Shown: positions 26,642-34,021 of the stretch, piece after piece
How positions within the stretch are numbered: position 1 is the first letter of the stretch
Layout of the letters: every line of letters begins with the position of its first letter
NCBI GenBank assembly: GCA_963820395.1
Contig: CAWGAE010000030.1
Location: 99,440-163,439, forward strand
DNA length: 64,000 nucleotides
Reading direction: 5' to 3'
From: DATFVJ01 sp963820395
GTDB lineage: Bacteria > Actinomycetota > Actinomycetes > Streptosporangiales > Streptosporangiaceae
Made by a program: the position numbers and the translations under genes
Notes under the pieces: model-generated
Database searches by the model: none
The model's input: the letters and a program-made list of their open reading frames with translations, nothing else
What the model was told of the DNA's origin: nothing

Positions 26642-27482
26642 CGCTTGCGCCCTCATCCGGCGTATCCGGCGATCAGTTCGGGTTGCTCACTTGTCTCAGG
26701 CGGGTCGTCTGGGCGCTCCCGGCGGCCCGGCGATAACGGAAACGTCATGGCAGCTCATGTCCTCAGGGTGCATTCCGTGGTTGCTGGGTTTGCTAGATCC
26801 ACATTGGCGAAGTGGTGCCTGGCCCTTCACTCCCGTGCAGCGAAGCTGTGTTCCCAGCGCTTGACGCCTGCGTCGCGATCTTTGAGCCAAAGTGGCCAAC
26901 CGGTTGGGCCTCGGGTGATCGGGGTTGCATGGCTAATCCCTGCCTGCGTGTCTTGCCCGGTTAGCGACACCGAGGCGGCCTGGCTTCGCCCGGGCTGGGT
27001 GTCGTGGCCGGTTATTTGGTCTCCTTCTGGTCAGCTAATGCTGCGCCGTTGATTCAAGTACGACAAAGATGAGCGAAGCGGTTCACACCCTGCATGGCAC
27101 TTTTCCAGTGAGGCCTTACGGTGCTGCGATGTGGTCGTGATCACGCCGTTGCGTGGAGGTAATCACGGTCGTCGGCCCACGGGTGACGTTCTTACCGGCG
27201 CAGGAGTGGCCTTGAGCATAGGGATCCGCCACAACCGCGCATCCATGCGCGGCGTGGTCTCGTCATCGGAAGATGGCCGTGGCTGCGTCGCCGCGGCGAC
27301 GCGAACTCAGGGTCGCGATGTCCGATCGCCCTAGTCATAATAGGACAAGCTGCCTGCGGTATCGGGGTGTCCAGGTTCGCCGGCCACATAGGTGGGTGGG
27401 GTGCCAGGGTTCCCGGACCGTTGGCAAGACACTCGGCGCGGGCTTAACCGGTCGACGGGTTTGCGTCGAATAACTTGGCGGG
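26642..27482. other. Gene-free stretch
   Basis: Open frames are present but none shows a recognisable family, a good start site or a consistent coding pattern. I see no repeats or transposase. The sequence just before 27483 should contain the promoter of the sigma factor operon. Confidence 0.5.
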
Positions 27483-28064
27483 GTGATCCTGCTGGTGTCG
27501 ATGATCGGTGTTGGGGACCGGCTGGCCCGCGAGGAAGCCGATCTGATGGCCGAGGTCGCTGCGGGCGACATCGGGGCCCCGGTGGCGGAGTTATACCGGC
27601 GGTATGGTGGGCGGCTGTACCGGTTTGGGCTGCAGGCGCTGGGCAACGCCGGCCTGGCCGAGGAGATGGTGCAGGAGTGTTTCGTTCGGTTGTGGCGGAC
27701 GGCAGGGCGGTTTGATGCGGATCGCGGTACCGTGGCCGCGTACCTGTTTGTGATCGCTCGAAGTGTGGCGGCGGATGTGCGCAAGCGCCCGTCCTCGCGT
27801 CCGCTGGTGCCGGTGGAGGATGCGCAGTTGCCGCCCCAGCTGGACAGCGTGGACCGGATTCTTGAGCGCCTGATGGTGCGTGATGCGCTGGATTCGCTAA
27901 ACCCGGCGCATCGGGAGGTGCTAAGGCTGGTGCATGAGGACGGCCTGACCCAGTCACAGATCGCCGCGCGGCTCGCATTACCGCTCGGCACGGTGAAAAC
28001 GCGGCTGTTTCACGGGCTGCGGGCGCTGCGGGCCGCGCTCATTGAGCGGGGTTTCGATGCGTGA
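27483..28064 (+). CDS. ECF RNA polymerase sigma factor
   Basis: A 193-residue ECF sigma factor with region 2 (APVAELYRRYGGRLYRFGLQ, AEEMVQECFVRLWRTAGRFD, TVAAYLFVIARSVAADVRK) and region 4 (SLNPAHREVLRLVHEDGLTQ, then SQIAARLALPLGTVKTRLFH). A linker joins them. There is no region 1 or 3. It starts at GTG 27483. Its TGA overlaps the ATG of the anti-sigma gene, so the two are co-translated. It directs RNA polymerase to promoters of a small regulon when released. Group assignment would need comparison; the pattern resembles SigK/SigL-type factors. Confidence 0.93.
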   Translation: MILLVSMIGVGDRLAREEADLMAEVAAGDIGAPVAELYRRYGGRLYRFGLQALGNAGLAEEMVQECFVRLWRTAGRFDADRGTVAAYLFVIARSVAADVRKRPSSRPLVPVEDAQLPPQLDSVDRILERLMVRDALDSLNPAHREVLRLVHEDGLTQSQIAARLALPLGTVKTRLFHGLRALRAALIERGFDA

Positions 28065-28794
28065 TCGTGACGCGTACCCGGAGCTGGGACATCCTGACGT
28101 GGCCAGCTGGGTGCTCGGCGCCCTGGATCCCAGCGAGGCCGGGCGCTTCGAGGAGCATCTGCGGTCCTGCGGCGAGTGCCAGGCGGCGGTGGCTGAGCTT
28201 GAGCCGGTGGCCCGGGTTTTCCGGAAATCCGTCCCTGCCGCTGGACCCGCGGCAGCAGCCGAGCCCCCGGCAGACCTGCAGGCACGAACGATCGCCAGCG
28301 TCGAGCAGGCAGCCGCGGCCGGACCGGCCGCGGGGGTAGCCGTAAGCCGAGGGTGGGCCGCAAAGATACCGTCGCTGGCCGCTGCCGTGATCATCGCGGC
28401 GGTGCTCAGTGTAACGTTCCTGGTGTCGCGGCCAGCGCACGCGCCCGCCTTCACCATCCTGCTGCACCAGCCATCTGGCGGAACAGCCTCAGGCCAGGCA
28501 AGGGCCCATCAGACCGCGGACGGCTGGTCCATCCAGCTGACCGTCCATGGCCTGCAGAGCCTTGGACCTGACCGTTTCTACGAATGCTGGTACGCGGGCC
28601 CGGGCAGTCGGCCCGGTCACCCCGACCTGATCACCGCAGGCACGTTCACCATCGGCCACAGCGGCAGCGCAAGCATGCAGATGTGGAGCGCCGCCGACCC
28701 ACGCAAATTCCCCACCATGCAGATCACCGCCGCGCGCGCCAGCGACGCCAGGCAGCGCGGCCAGATCGTCCTCACCGGCACCGCCAGCCGCTAA
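28057..28794 (+). CDS. Membrane anti-sigma factor with zinc-finger domain
   Basis: ATG 28057 overlaps the sigma-factor stop. The cytoplasmic N terminus contains the ZAS motif, FEEHLRSCGECQAAVAELEP (H-x3-C-x2-C), which holds the sigma factor. After a Pro/Ala linker there is one membrane helix, IPSLAAAVIIAAVLSVTFLV. An exported domain of about 110 residues follows (WSIQLTVHGLQSLGPDRFYE), similar to the RskA C-terminal domain. Probable mechanism: regulated proteolysis of the membrane protein frees the sigma factor, as in RskA/SigK. The signal is unknown. Confidence 0.9.
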   Translation: MRDRDAYPELGHPDVASWVLGALDPSEAGRFEEHLRSCGECQAAVAELEPVARVFRKSVPAAGPAAAAEPPADLQARTIASVEQAAAAGPAAGVAVSRGWAAKIPSLAAAVIIAAVLSVTFLVSRPAHAPAFTILLHQPSGGTASGQARAHQTADGWSIQLTVHGLQSLGPDRFYECWYAGPGSRPGHPDLITAGTFTIGHSGSASMQMWSAADPRKFPTMQITAARASDARQRGQIVLTGTASR

Positions 28795-29049
28795 GGTCCT
28801 TTTCGCCGGGCCGCTGAACAGTTGCTGCGCCTTCGCCTGGTCCCGCACCACTACTGAGCCGACGGCGGTGTCCGCGAAACTGCTGGACGGCACCGTGGTG
28901 GTCGCTCCGCAGCGGGCCCCGGCAAGGCTCTCGCCAGGCGCCTCCCGATCTCGATGACCAGCCCGTCTGGGTCGGTGGTCATACCGCGTCTCGCCGTCGG
29001 CGATGCCCGGCCGCCGCAGCCGACACTCCACAGGTAGTTCGTTCGGCCT
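28795..29049. other. Short stretch without an accepted gene
   Basis: A minus-strand frame reads TTTVPSSSFADTAVGSVVVR followed by DQAKAQQLFSG, which faintly resembles the end of LytR-CpsA-Psr domains. It has no start and its frame runs antisense through the anti-sigma gene. It is not annotated as a gene. Confidence 0.3.
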
Positions 29050-29727
29050 TCAGGTCATGCTGTTGGGCAACCCGCTACGCTGCTCCGCGTAAGGGAGCGC
29101 TGGCGGCAGCGGAGATCTGGGGTCCTGGCACTTTTTCTGCCGGTAGCGCATCCGCGCCCGCGCCGTCCTGGTCGTGCCGCTGCGCTGGTTAGCGGCTGCT
29201 ATCTTCCTGGCGGCCTCGACGTCCGTCCTGCTGACCAGGCCGTTAGCGATCAGGAACATGGCAAGGTCACGCTGATGACCCTGCTCGTTCCAGATGAGGC
29301 GCTGAAGCTCCTTCTTGTACTCCGAAACCGTCGCGTCGCCGGTGAGGTCCAACGCGGCGGCAACCTCGATCATTGGCACGGTCAGCGGACTGAGCGCACC
29401 GAGGATGAATTCCTGGTAGTAATACGCGATCGCCAGCCGAGCTGCGGTCTTGCGTTCGAAGTAGGCGCGAACGCTTGGTATTGCCCCGGACAACGGCTCG
29501 CCGCAGCGACCGCGCACAGCCAGCCTATTTGCACGGCTTCGGTACTCGTGGGTCGCGGTGCCGTTATCGGCGGTAGCCGGGCGCGCACGGTGATCAGTGC
29601 CGTCGGCCTGCAGCGCCAAGACCCATTTCCCGACACTGACCAGCCACGATCCGTTGTCAAGCCGCAGCGGGTACGGCTCGAACCGGCCCCGTGCCACCGG
29701 CAGCACGTGCGTAGCCGTCGCCCGCAC
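29050..29727 (-). CDS. Hypothetical protein (about 225 aa)
   Basis: The frame opens with a beta-rich part (HVLPVARGRFEPYPLRLDNG, SWLVSVGKWVLALQADGTDH). A helical region follows, TAARLAIAYYYQEFILGALS, TVSEYKKELQRLIWNEQGHQ and RDLAMFLIANGLVSRTDVEA, with a basic tail. No family is recognised. It overlaps the end of the upstream gene on the same strand by about 70 bases in another frame. This may be a natural overlap, or a frameshift that split one gene of about 330 codons. The minus-strand FHA gene lies further upstream. Confidence 0.6.
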   Translation of the reverse strand: MRATATHVLPVARGRFEPYPLRLDNGSWLVSVGKWVLALQADGTDHRARPATADNGTATHEYRSRANRLAVRGRCGEPLSGAIPSVRAYFERKTAARLAIAYYYQEFILGALSPLTVPMIEVAAALDLTGDATVSEYKKELQRLIWNEQGHQRDLAMFLIANGLVSRTDVEAARKIAAANQRSGTTRTARARMRYRQKKCQDPRSPLPPALPYAEQRSGLPNSMT

Positions 29728-29998
29728 TCTCGTAGCAGGGCAGGATCTCGTTAGCGTACGGCGCCACGTACACCTCGTGGGTGATGTCGTGGCTGAATAG
29801 CTCCCACCCGTGATCCAGATACCGAATGCCCGCGCAGCGCGGTGATCGGTGCAGCGTGTCGTCGCTGCCCATGCTCAGCAGATACCGGTCAAGCCAGGTG
29901 ATCTCATCCAGCGGGCAGTACAGCCCTTCACCAAGTTTGAGGGACCAGATTACAAGCCGCGCTGTCGCCAATAACCCCACCCCCCGAGGCCGCTTCAT
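29657..29998 (-). CDS. Hypothetical protein (113 aa), maybe 5' part of the next gene
   Basis: It reads MKRPRGVGLLATARLVIWSL and then LLSMGSDDTLHRSPRCAGIR and DITHEVYVAPYANEILPCYE. The last 25 residues are Ala/Gly/Pro-rich, as expected for a shifted frame. The last convincing residues are near 29740, just where the following frame begins. A single indel there would join both into one protein. No signal peptide. Function unknown. Confidence 0.5.
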   Translation of the reverse strand: MKRPRGVGLLATARLVIWSLKLGEGLYCPLDEITWLDRYLLSMGSDDTLHRSPRCAGIRYLDHGWELFSHDITHEVYVAPYANEILPCYESAGDGYARAAGGTGPVRAVPAAA

Positions 29999-30060
29999 GA
30001 GCCAACAGAGCCAACACAGCCGTCAGGTTAGCTGAGGGCCGCCGTGCTTACGACTGGCCC

Positions 30061-31161
30061 TCACAACCCACAGCCGACCTCGACCCTCGACACAAGGGCG
30101 CCGGGATGCGGTCCCCAGCTGATCAAATCGCCGTCGCGGACAGGGTGCTCGCGGTCGACGGGCATTCCGTTCACCAGCACGCCGTTGCGTCCGAGGTTAC
30201 TGATCCGCCACTGTCCCGCCGCAAAGGCGAATTCGGCATGCACCCTCGACACGGTGGGTTCGTCCGGCAGCGACAGCTCGACTCCGCTGCCCCGGCCCGC
30301 GCGGGCACCTGAAACGCGGGTCTCGGCGACTGAATCGTTCATCACCAGCCGTAGCAGCGGTACGGGTGAGGGCGCTTCGACCGTCAGGACATCCCGGACA
30401 AGGGTCGGTGTCATTTGTTGATCATCATGGGCGCGCCCGTCGTGGCTCGGTGTCATGAACGTTCCAGCCACATCGCCGTCGCTCGGTGTCATGAACGTTC
30501 CAGCCACATCGCCGTCGCTCGGTGTCATGAACGTTCCAGCCACATCGCCGTCGCTCGGTGTCATGAACGTTCCAGCCACATCGCCGACCCGATATGCAAA
30601 ATCGCCGCGCCTACCCTGCTTGAGTCGGTAACGGCCGACGGGAACCTCTGGGTCGGCGAGAACGCTCACCTCGACGGGGCCGACGCTGGCGAGGCGGGCG
30701 GCGTGCGCGGTCACCTTGCTCTCGTACAGCTCGCTCGCGCTGCCGTTCACCACTGCCAGCTCCATCACGTCGGTTAGGGAGGCTACATCGGCGGGATTCA
30801 TCCGCAGCTCAACGAGGTTCGGCGCAAGCAGCGACCCGCTCGGGGTGATGACGAAGACGTCGGGAAGGTGCCGCAGCGCCAGGCGCAGCACGTCAAAGCC
30901 GTCGCGCCACGGCCGTGTTGCCGCACGCTGAACCCATGGGTGATCATGGTCAATACCCAGCAATCGCAGGGTGACCCGGCTCCCGATCGCCAGTGCCGCG
31001 AGCAGCGCCAGCAGAGCCGTGCCGCCGACGATGGAATGAGTGCCGGAAAGCAGAAGCACCCACAGCCCAGCGATGGCACCCGCTACTGCCCAGCGCTTGC
31101 GGGTGCGCATTGGCATCGGAGCACGGCGCGGGCGCTCCGTAGGCTGACTGCTATCGGCCAT
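30061..31161 (-). CDS. FHA-domain protein with two N-terminal membrane helices and an exact internal repeat
   Basis: ATG 31161 has GAAGGAGGG upstream. The 366-residue product has a basic start and two helices (WAVAGAIAGLWVLLLSGTHS and GTALLALLAALAIGSRVTL). A central region resembles the DUF3662/FhaA N-domain (NLVELRMNPADVASLTDVME, VSVLADPEVPVGRYRL). Four identical GDVAGTFMTPSD units follow. The C-terminal FHA domain has LSLPDEPTVSRVHAEFAFAA and WRISNLGRNGVLVNGMPVDR (SRVHAE and the N of LGRNGVLVN are the phosphothreonine-binding residues). It probably reads Ser/Thr-kinase signalling at the membrane. The Thr/Ser in each repeat could be kinase targets; that is an inference. No kinase gene is in the window. 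Confidence 0.88.
   Translation of the reverse strand: MADSSQPTERPRRAPMPMRTRKRWAVAGAIAGLWVLLLSGTHSIVGGTALLALLAALAIGSRVTLRLLGIDHDHPWVQRAATRPWRDGFDVLRLALRHLPDVFVITPSGSLLAPNLVELRMNPADVASLTDVMELAVVNGSASELYESKVTAHAARLASVGPVEVSVLADPEVPVGRYRLKQGRRGDFAYRVGDVAGTFMTPSDGDVAGTFMTPSDGDVAGTFMTPSDGDVAGTFMTPSHDGRAHDDQQMTPTLVRDVLTVEAPSPVPLLRLVMNDSVAETRVSGARAGRGSGVELSLPDEPTVSRVHAEFAFAAGQWRISNLGRNGVLVNGMPVDREHPVRDGDLISWGPHPGALVSRVEVGCGL
30445..30588 (-). repeat. Exact 4 x 36-bp repeat inside the FHA gene
   Basis: Units start at 30445, 30481, 30517 and 30553. They are identical apart from one base at the end of the last. Each encodes GDVAGTFMTPSD on the minus strand. The lack of silent differences means recent expansion. 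Confidence 0.96.
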
Positions 31162-31240
31162 CGCGACGCCCTCCTTCGGCCCGGGTTCCTACGGTGAGAA
31201 TGCGGGGAGAGGCACGCGCCGTCAACGAATGTGGTTCACT

Positions 31241-31257
31241 TCCCAGACTTCTGGGAA
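31241..31257. repeat. Palindrome TCCCAGACTTCTGGGAA, copy 1
   Basis: A near-perfect palindrome with the core CCCAGA-CT-TCTGGG. The same 16-base core with one change occurs at 62254. It may be a protein-binding site or part of a small repeat. Confidence 0.5.
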
Positions 31258-31454
31258 CGTCCACGGCCGCGCGTGGGTGCAGCCGCACAACCGGCTGCAC
31301 CAACGCGTCGGCGCTGGCCTGCCACAGCCGCAGGGGTGAAACGGGCCGCGGACCTCGAGATCACCACTTCCGGCGAGCCCGTCATCATCGGGCCATTCGT
31401 CAGGACCCCGTGGTTGCCCCACCGTTCCGCCACCGTTCCTGGCCTGCGCCATCC

Positions 31455-31495
31455 CGCGCAGCCGTTCGGGATCATGATCCATAACGGCTGCCGCG
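31455..31495. repeat. 41-bp palindromic element, best copy
   Basis: The left arm CGCGCAGCCGTTCGGGATCA is mirrored by TGATCCATAACGGCTGCCGC. The element would form a long hairpin. It shares its right arm with copies at 52.7 kb and, partly, at 31.57, 2.12 and 56.52 kb. Confidence 0.75.
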
Positions 31496-31558
31496 GGCGA
31501 GGCGCAACCTCAGGAAATGGGATCGGGAAATGGGCCGGACGCGACGGCGTTTTATCAG

Positions 31559-31604
31559 CCCCGGCAGCCGTTCACAAAAATAATCCAGAACGGCCGACGC
31601 GGGG
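31559..31604. repeat. Diverged copy of the palindromic element
   Basis: The left arm CCCCGGCAGCCGTTC and right arm GAACGGCCGACGCGGGG face each other around an A-rich loop. It is related to the 31455 copy, 60 bases away. Confidence 0.55.
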
Positions 31605-31832
31605 TGACAGCGCCCTTTGGAAACTCCGTTGGGGCCCATGATCCTCTTCCCGCCGAGCTACTCGACCTGACTGTGGTGATGCCCGGCGCCTGGCGGCTCC
31701 TATCCCCCGCGTGCAGGGGCTGCGCACTGAGCTGTGCCACTGTCTCGGCATCCGGTTCGATGAGCAAGGGAGCGGCTCCTCGTGTGCTGCTCGTCGCGGG
31801 CGCGGTTACCGTTGTCCACCGTGCGCGACCGG

Positions 31833-32075
31833 TCAGGTGGGAGCGAGCGCGATGGCCAGGGCTTGGTTGAGGCTGCGCATCGACGCCGCTGACAGGGCTC
31901 CGACGTACTCGCCTAGTTCGTCCTTGCTCAGTTGCTCCACGCATTCGGCGTTGGCGTAGCCTGCCAGCGGATCGACCATGGAAAGCCTGACCCCGGTTGG
32001 CAGGTCATGGGCTGTGCTGGTGAGCCTGATGGCAATCACCTCGGCGAGCAGCCGGCTACGGGAGTTGTTGGCCAC
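31833..32075 (-). pseudogene. MazF/PemK-type toxin, C-terminal remnant
   Basis: The 80 codons read VANNSRSRLLAEVIAIRLTS, then HDLPTGVRLSMVDPLAGYAN and LSKDELGEYVGALSAASMRS. This is the last two thirds of an actinomycete MazF-type endoribonuclease. The usual N terminus (a strand with RRGEVW and the catalytic Arg) is missing; the frame is closed just upstream by a stop after LPRR. A matching antitoxin gene is not adjacent. Its start (a GTG at VANNS) would give a protein without the first beta-strand, so it is probably not toxic. The DUF1028 gene ends only 23 bases upstream. Confidence 0.6.
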
Positions 32076-32098
32076 CGAGCCTTACCGCCGCGGCAGAG

Positions 32099-32971
32099 TC
32101 AGCAATTCTCCTTGCGGCGTGCGCGCATGGCGGCCAGCACCTCGGTATCTATCAAATTATCATCACGAATACGATTATCGTAATTTTCCCAGCCCATGAA
32201 TCTCTGAAACGCTTGTATAGCATCCGACTCCCACCCCCCGTCCATCGATCCGTCGTAGAAACCACGCGCACGCATCAGTTGCTTGAGTTCACCAGCAAGC
32301 TCAGGACCTATTACTACAAGGTTCTTCGGATCGCTCGGAAAGTATGACATCTTGTGAATCTCGTAGCATCGTTCCAGTTCTTCGATGGGACGTCTGTGAT
32401 CATAAATAGAGATTGTCACATGCCGATCGTCAAGTCCCCCATAACCACCATTTTCCCTGAGGACAAGCAAGGCCGCCGATTGCTGTCCTCGAAGCTCGCC
32501 TCCAGCTGCCTCACCCGCAGCCAAGGCCCTGATCAGCCTTATCGAAAGAGTGCCAGTTCCACGCTCGAACGCGTGTACCATTCTTTCGGCCACTTGGCGA
32601 CCCGCGAGACCATTTCCCAGCGCCAGGCAGTGATCGCCGATGCGATCACCGGCCCACCCCTCCCAGCTATGCACTGCGCTGCCGGTATGGCTAGCCGACC
32701 GCCCCTGGGCGTCGACGACAGCAAACTGGCGCTGGTGATGAAGGTCGTCTCCCCGCAACAGGATGTCAACGACCTGGCGGGGCGCGGCGCCGCACCGGAG
32801 AAGTTCGAGACCTACGCTCCCGTGACGTGGGTTCGCGAATCCCTGCGTTGCGACGGCACCGACTTTCGCCTGGCCGTATGGGACCAGACCTCCGACATTC
32901 GGAAACTTCGACTGCACGGCCACGCCCAAGTCGCCGTTTGACGGGTCATATCCCAGGATGGAATAAGTCAC
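32099..32971 (-). CDS. DUF1028 (Ntn-hydrolase-like) protein with peptidoglycan-binding-like tail
   Basis: GTG 32971 (VTYSILGYDPSNGDLGVAVQ) with AAGGAAG upstream gives 290 residues. The DUF1028 core of about 215 residues includes SKFPNVGGLVPYGQAKVGAV, ATQGFANPRHGSVGLELL and GYGGLDDRHVTISIYDHRRP. The C-terminal 70 residues (LMRARGFYDGSMDGGWESDA and IQAFQRFMGWENYDNRI) match the peptidoglycan-binding-like domain often attached to DUF1028. The fold is that of N-terminal-nucleophile hydrolases. Activity in this family has not been settled. There is no signal peptide, so it is apparently cytoplasmic. A frame extension to 33085 is not supported. Confidence 0.9.
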   Translation of the reverse strand: MTYSILGYDPSNGDLGVAVQSKFPNVGGLVPYGQAKVGAVATQGFANPRHGSVGLELLRCGAAPRQVVDILLRGDDLHHQRQFAVVDAQGRSASHTGSAVHSWEGWAGDRIGDHCLALGNGLAGRQVAERMVHAFERGTGTLSIRLIRALAAGEAAGGELRGQQSAALLVLRENGGYGGLDDRHVTISIYDHRRPIEELERCYEIHKMSYFPSDPKNLVVIGPELAGELKQLMRARGFYDGSMDGGWESDAIQAFQRFMGWENYDNRIRDDNLIDTEVLAAMRARRKENC

Positions 32972-33219
32972 TATGTCGCTTCCTTCCGACCCGCGGCCCG
33001 TCCCAGCCCATGACCGGTGGCCTGATACTACAGAAGTCGATTTCCAGGCCGCGCCAACACGGGCGGAGAGCGGCGCATCACGCACATCACGGGCACCTGC
33101 ATCGTGACCGTCCTACCTCGCCGCGCCGTCGATGATGTGAAAGGACCCCTCGCCGGCCGGCCGTGACCACGGACCTACCACGGACCGGCCGCGCAGATGA
33201 GCTGACTCAGCCCGGCTAA

Positions 33220-33570
33220 CTCAGGATCGGGTGGACGACTCATCTGGCCGTCTGGCGGCGTCGCCTGCGGGCAGCCTGCGGCGTCGACCTGTGCCAGCAC
33301 CCGGCCATCCAGGCACTGCTGGGCCAGCGTGCGTTTCCCTGGCGTGTCGGAGACCGCCTGACCGGGGTTCTCCTCGGTGAGAACCCCGACGAGATCGTCC
33401 TGGGCGAGATCGGCCGTTCCTGGAAGGCGGCTGGGAGCCGACGCATCCGTCGTCTGGCCCCGGGGGCGGGGAAGGGGAGCCCCCAGCCGATCCCGGGAAC
33501 GCCCGTCCGGCTGACGCGCAGGCCATTTTCCCGTGGGAAAGCGACAAATAGCCAGATTTCCTGGCCGTAG
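33220..33570 (+). pseudogene. Possible START/SRPBCC-like fragment
   Basis: A plus-strand frame without a good start has gene-like codon use: HPAIQALLGQRAFPWRVGDR, LTGVLLGENPDEIVLGEIGR and SWKAAGSRRIRRLAPG. The segment VLGEIGRSWK resembles a central strand pair of actinomycete SRPBCC-like proteins. The end (after LAPG) is low in conservation. A TAA closes the frame at 33217-33219. It lies before the large operon and is not obviously part of it. Confidence 0.35.
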
Positions 33571-33662
33571 GTCCGCCGTGTTCGCAGACCTAGTGCTCTG
33601 TGCGCATCGCAGCCGCCGGGCGACAGTTGGCACATAGCGGCAATCCTGCCCGGGAGGCGACT

Positions 33663-33989
33663 GTGAGGCAAGACTTCAAGGGTATCGCTGAGGCCCTCGG
33701 CTTGAGGCGGCGCGCCCCGATCCTGGCCGCGCCGTTGCCGGTCCGGGGCGACGTCCACATCCAGGCCCAGCGCTGTAAGGGCTGCGAGCTGTGCATTGAG
33801 TGCTGCCCGGTCCACGTGCTGCGGCGATCGGAGAGCTACAACGACGCCGGCTACCACTACCCGGTGGTGACGGCCGATGAGTGCGTCTGCTGCCAGGCCT
33901 GTTACAAGATCTGCCCGGACCTGGCCATTTTCGCGGTGCTGCGCGAGACGGCGGCCGGGGAGACGGCAAGCGCGGAGGTGCGGCCGTGA
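33663..33989 (+). CDS. korD: Two-cluster ferredoxin, first gene of the oxidoreductase-Hdr operon
   Basis: GTG 33663 (VRQDFKGIAEALG) follows a GGGAGG site. Of 108 residues, the middle carries two [4Fe-4S] motifs: CKGCELCIECCPVHVL (about residue 38) and CVCCQACYKICPDLAIF (about residue 73). The N-terminal PVRGDVHIQAQRC matches delta subunits (KorD/VorD) of 2-oxoacid:ferredoxin oxidoreductases. It should pass electrons from the thiamine-diphosphate site (alpha/beta) to free ferredoxin or to HdrA. Its stop overlaps an in-frame GTG at 33986 of korA. A frame extension to 33600 lacks conservation. Confidence 0.92.
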   Translation: MRQDFKGIAEALGLRRRAPILAAPLPVRGDVHIQAQRCKGCELCIECCPVHVLRRSESYNDAGYHYPVVTADECVCCQACYKICPDLAIFAVLRETAAGETASAEVRP

Positions 33990-34021
33990 ACGTGACACAA
34001 CGGGAGAGCAGAGGTGCGGCG

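Larger units (their letters stand above)
31162..31832. other. Gene-free stretch carrying palindromic repeats
   Basis: Several open frames exist on both strands, but none has homology or a convincing start. The area is notable for three palindromes (listed separately) and lies between the FHA gene and the MazF remnant. Confidence 0.5.

Noticed and set aside
30061..30777. The 36-bp repeats considered as a CRISPR array
   Set aside because: The units are directly adjacent without spacers and are in frame within an FHA gene.
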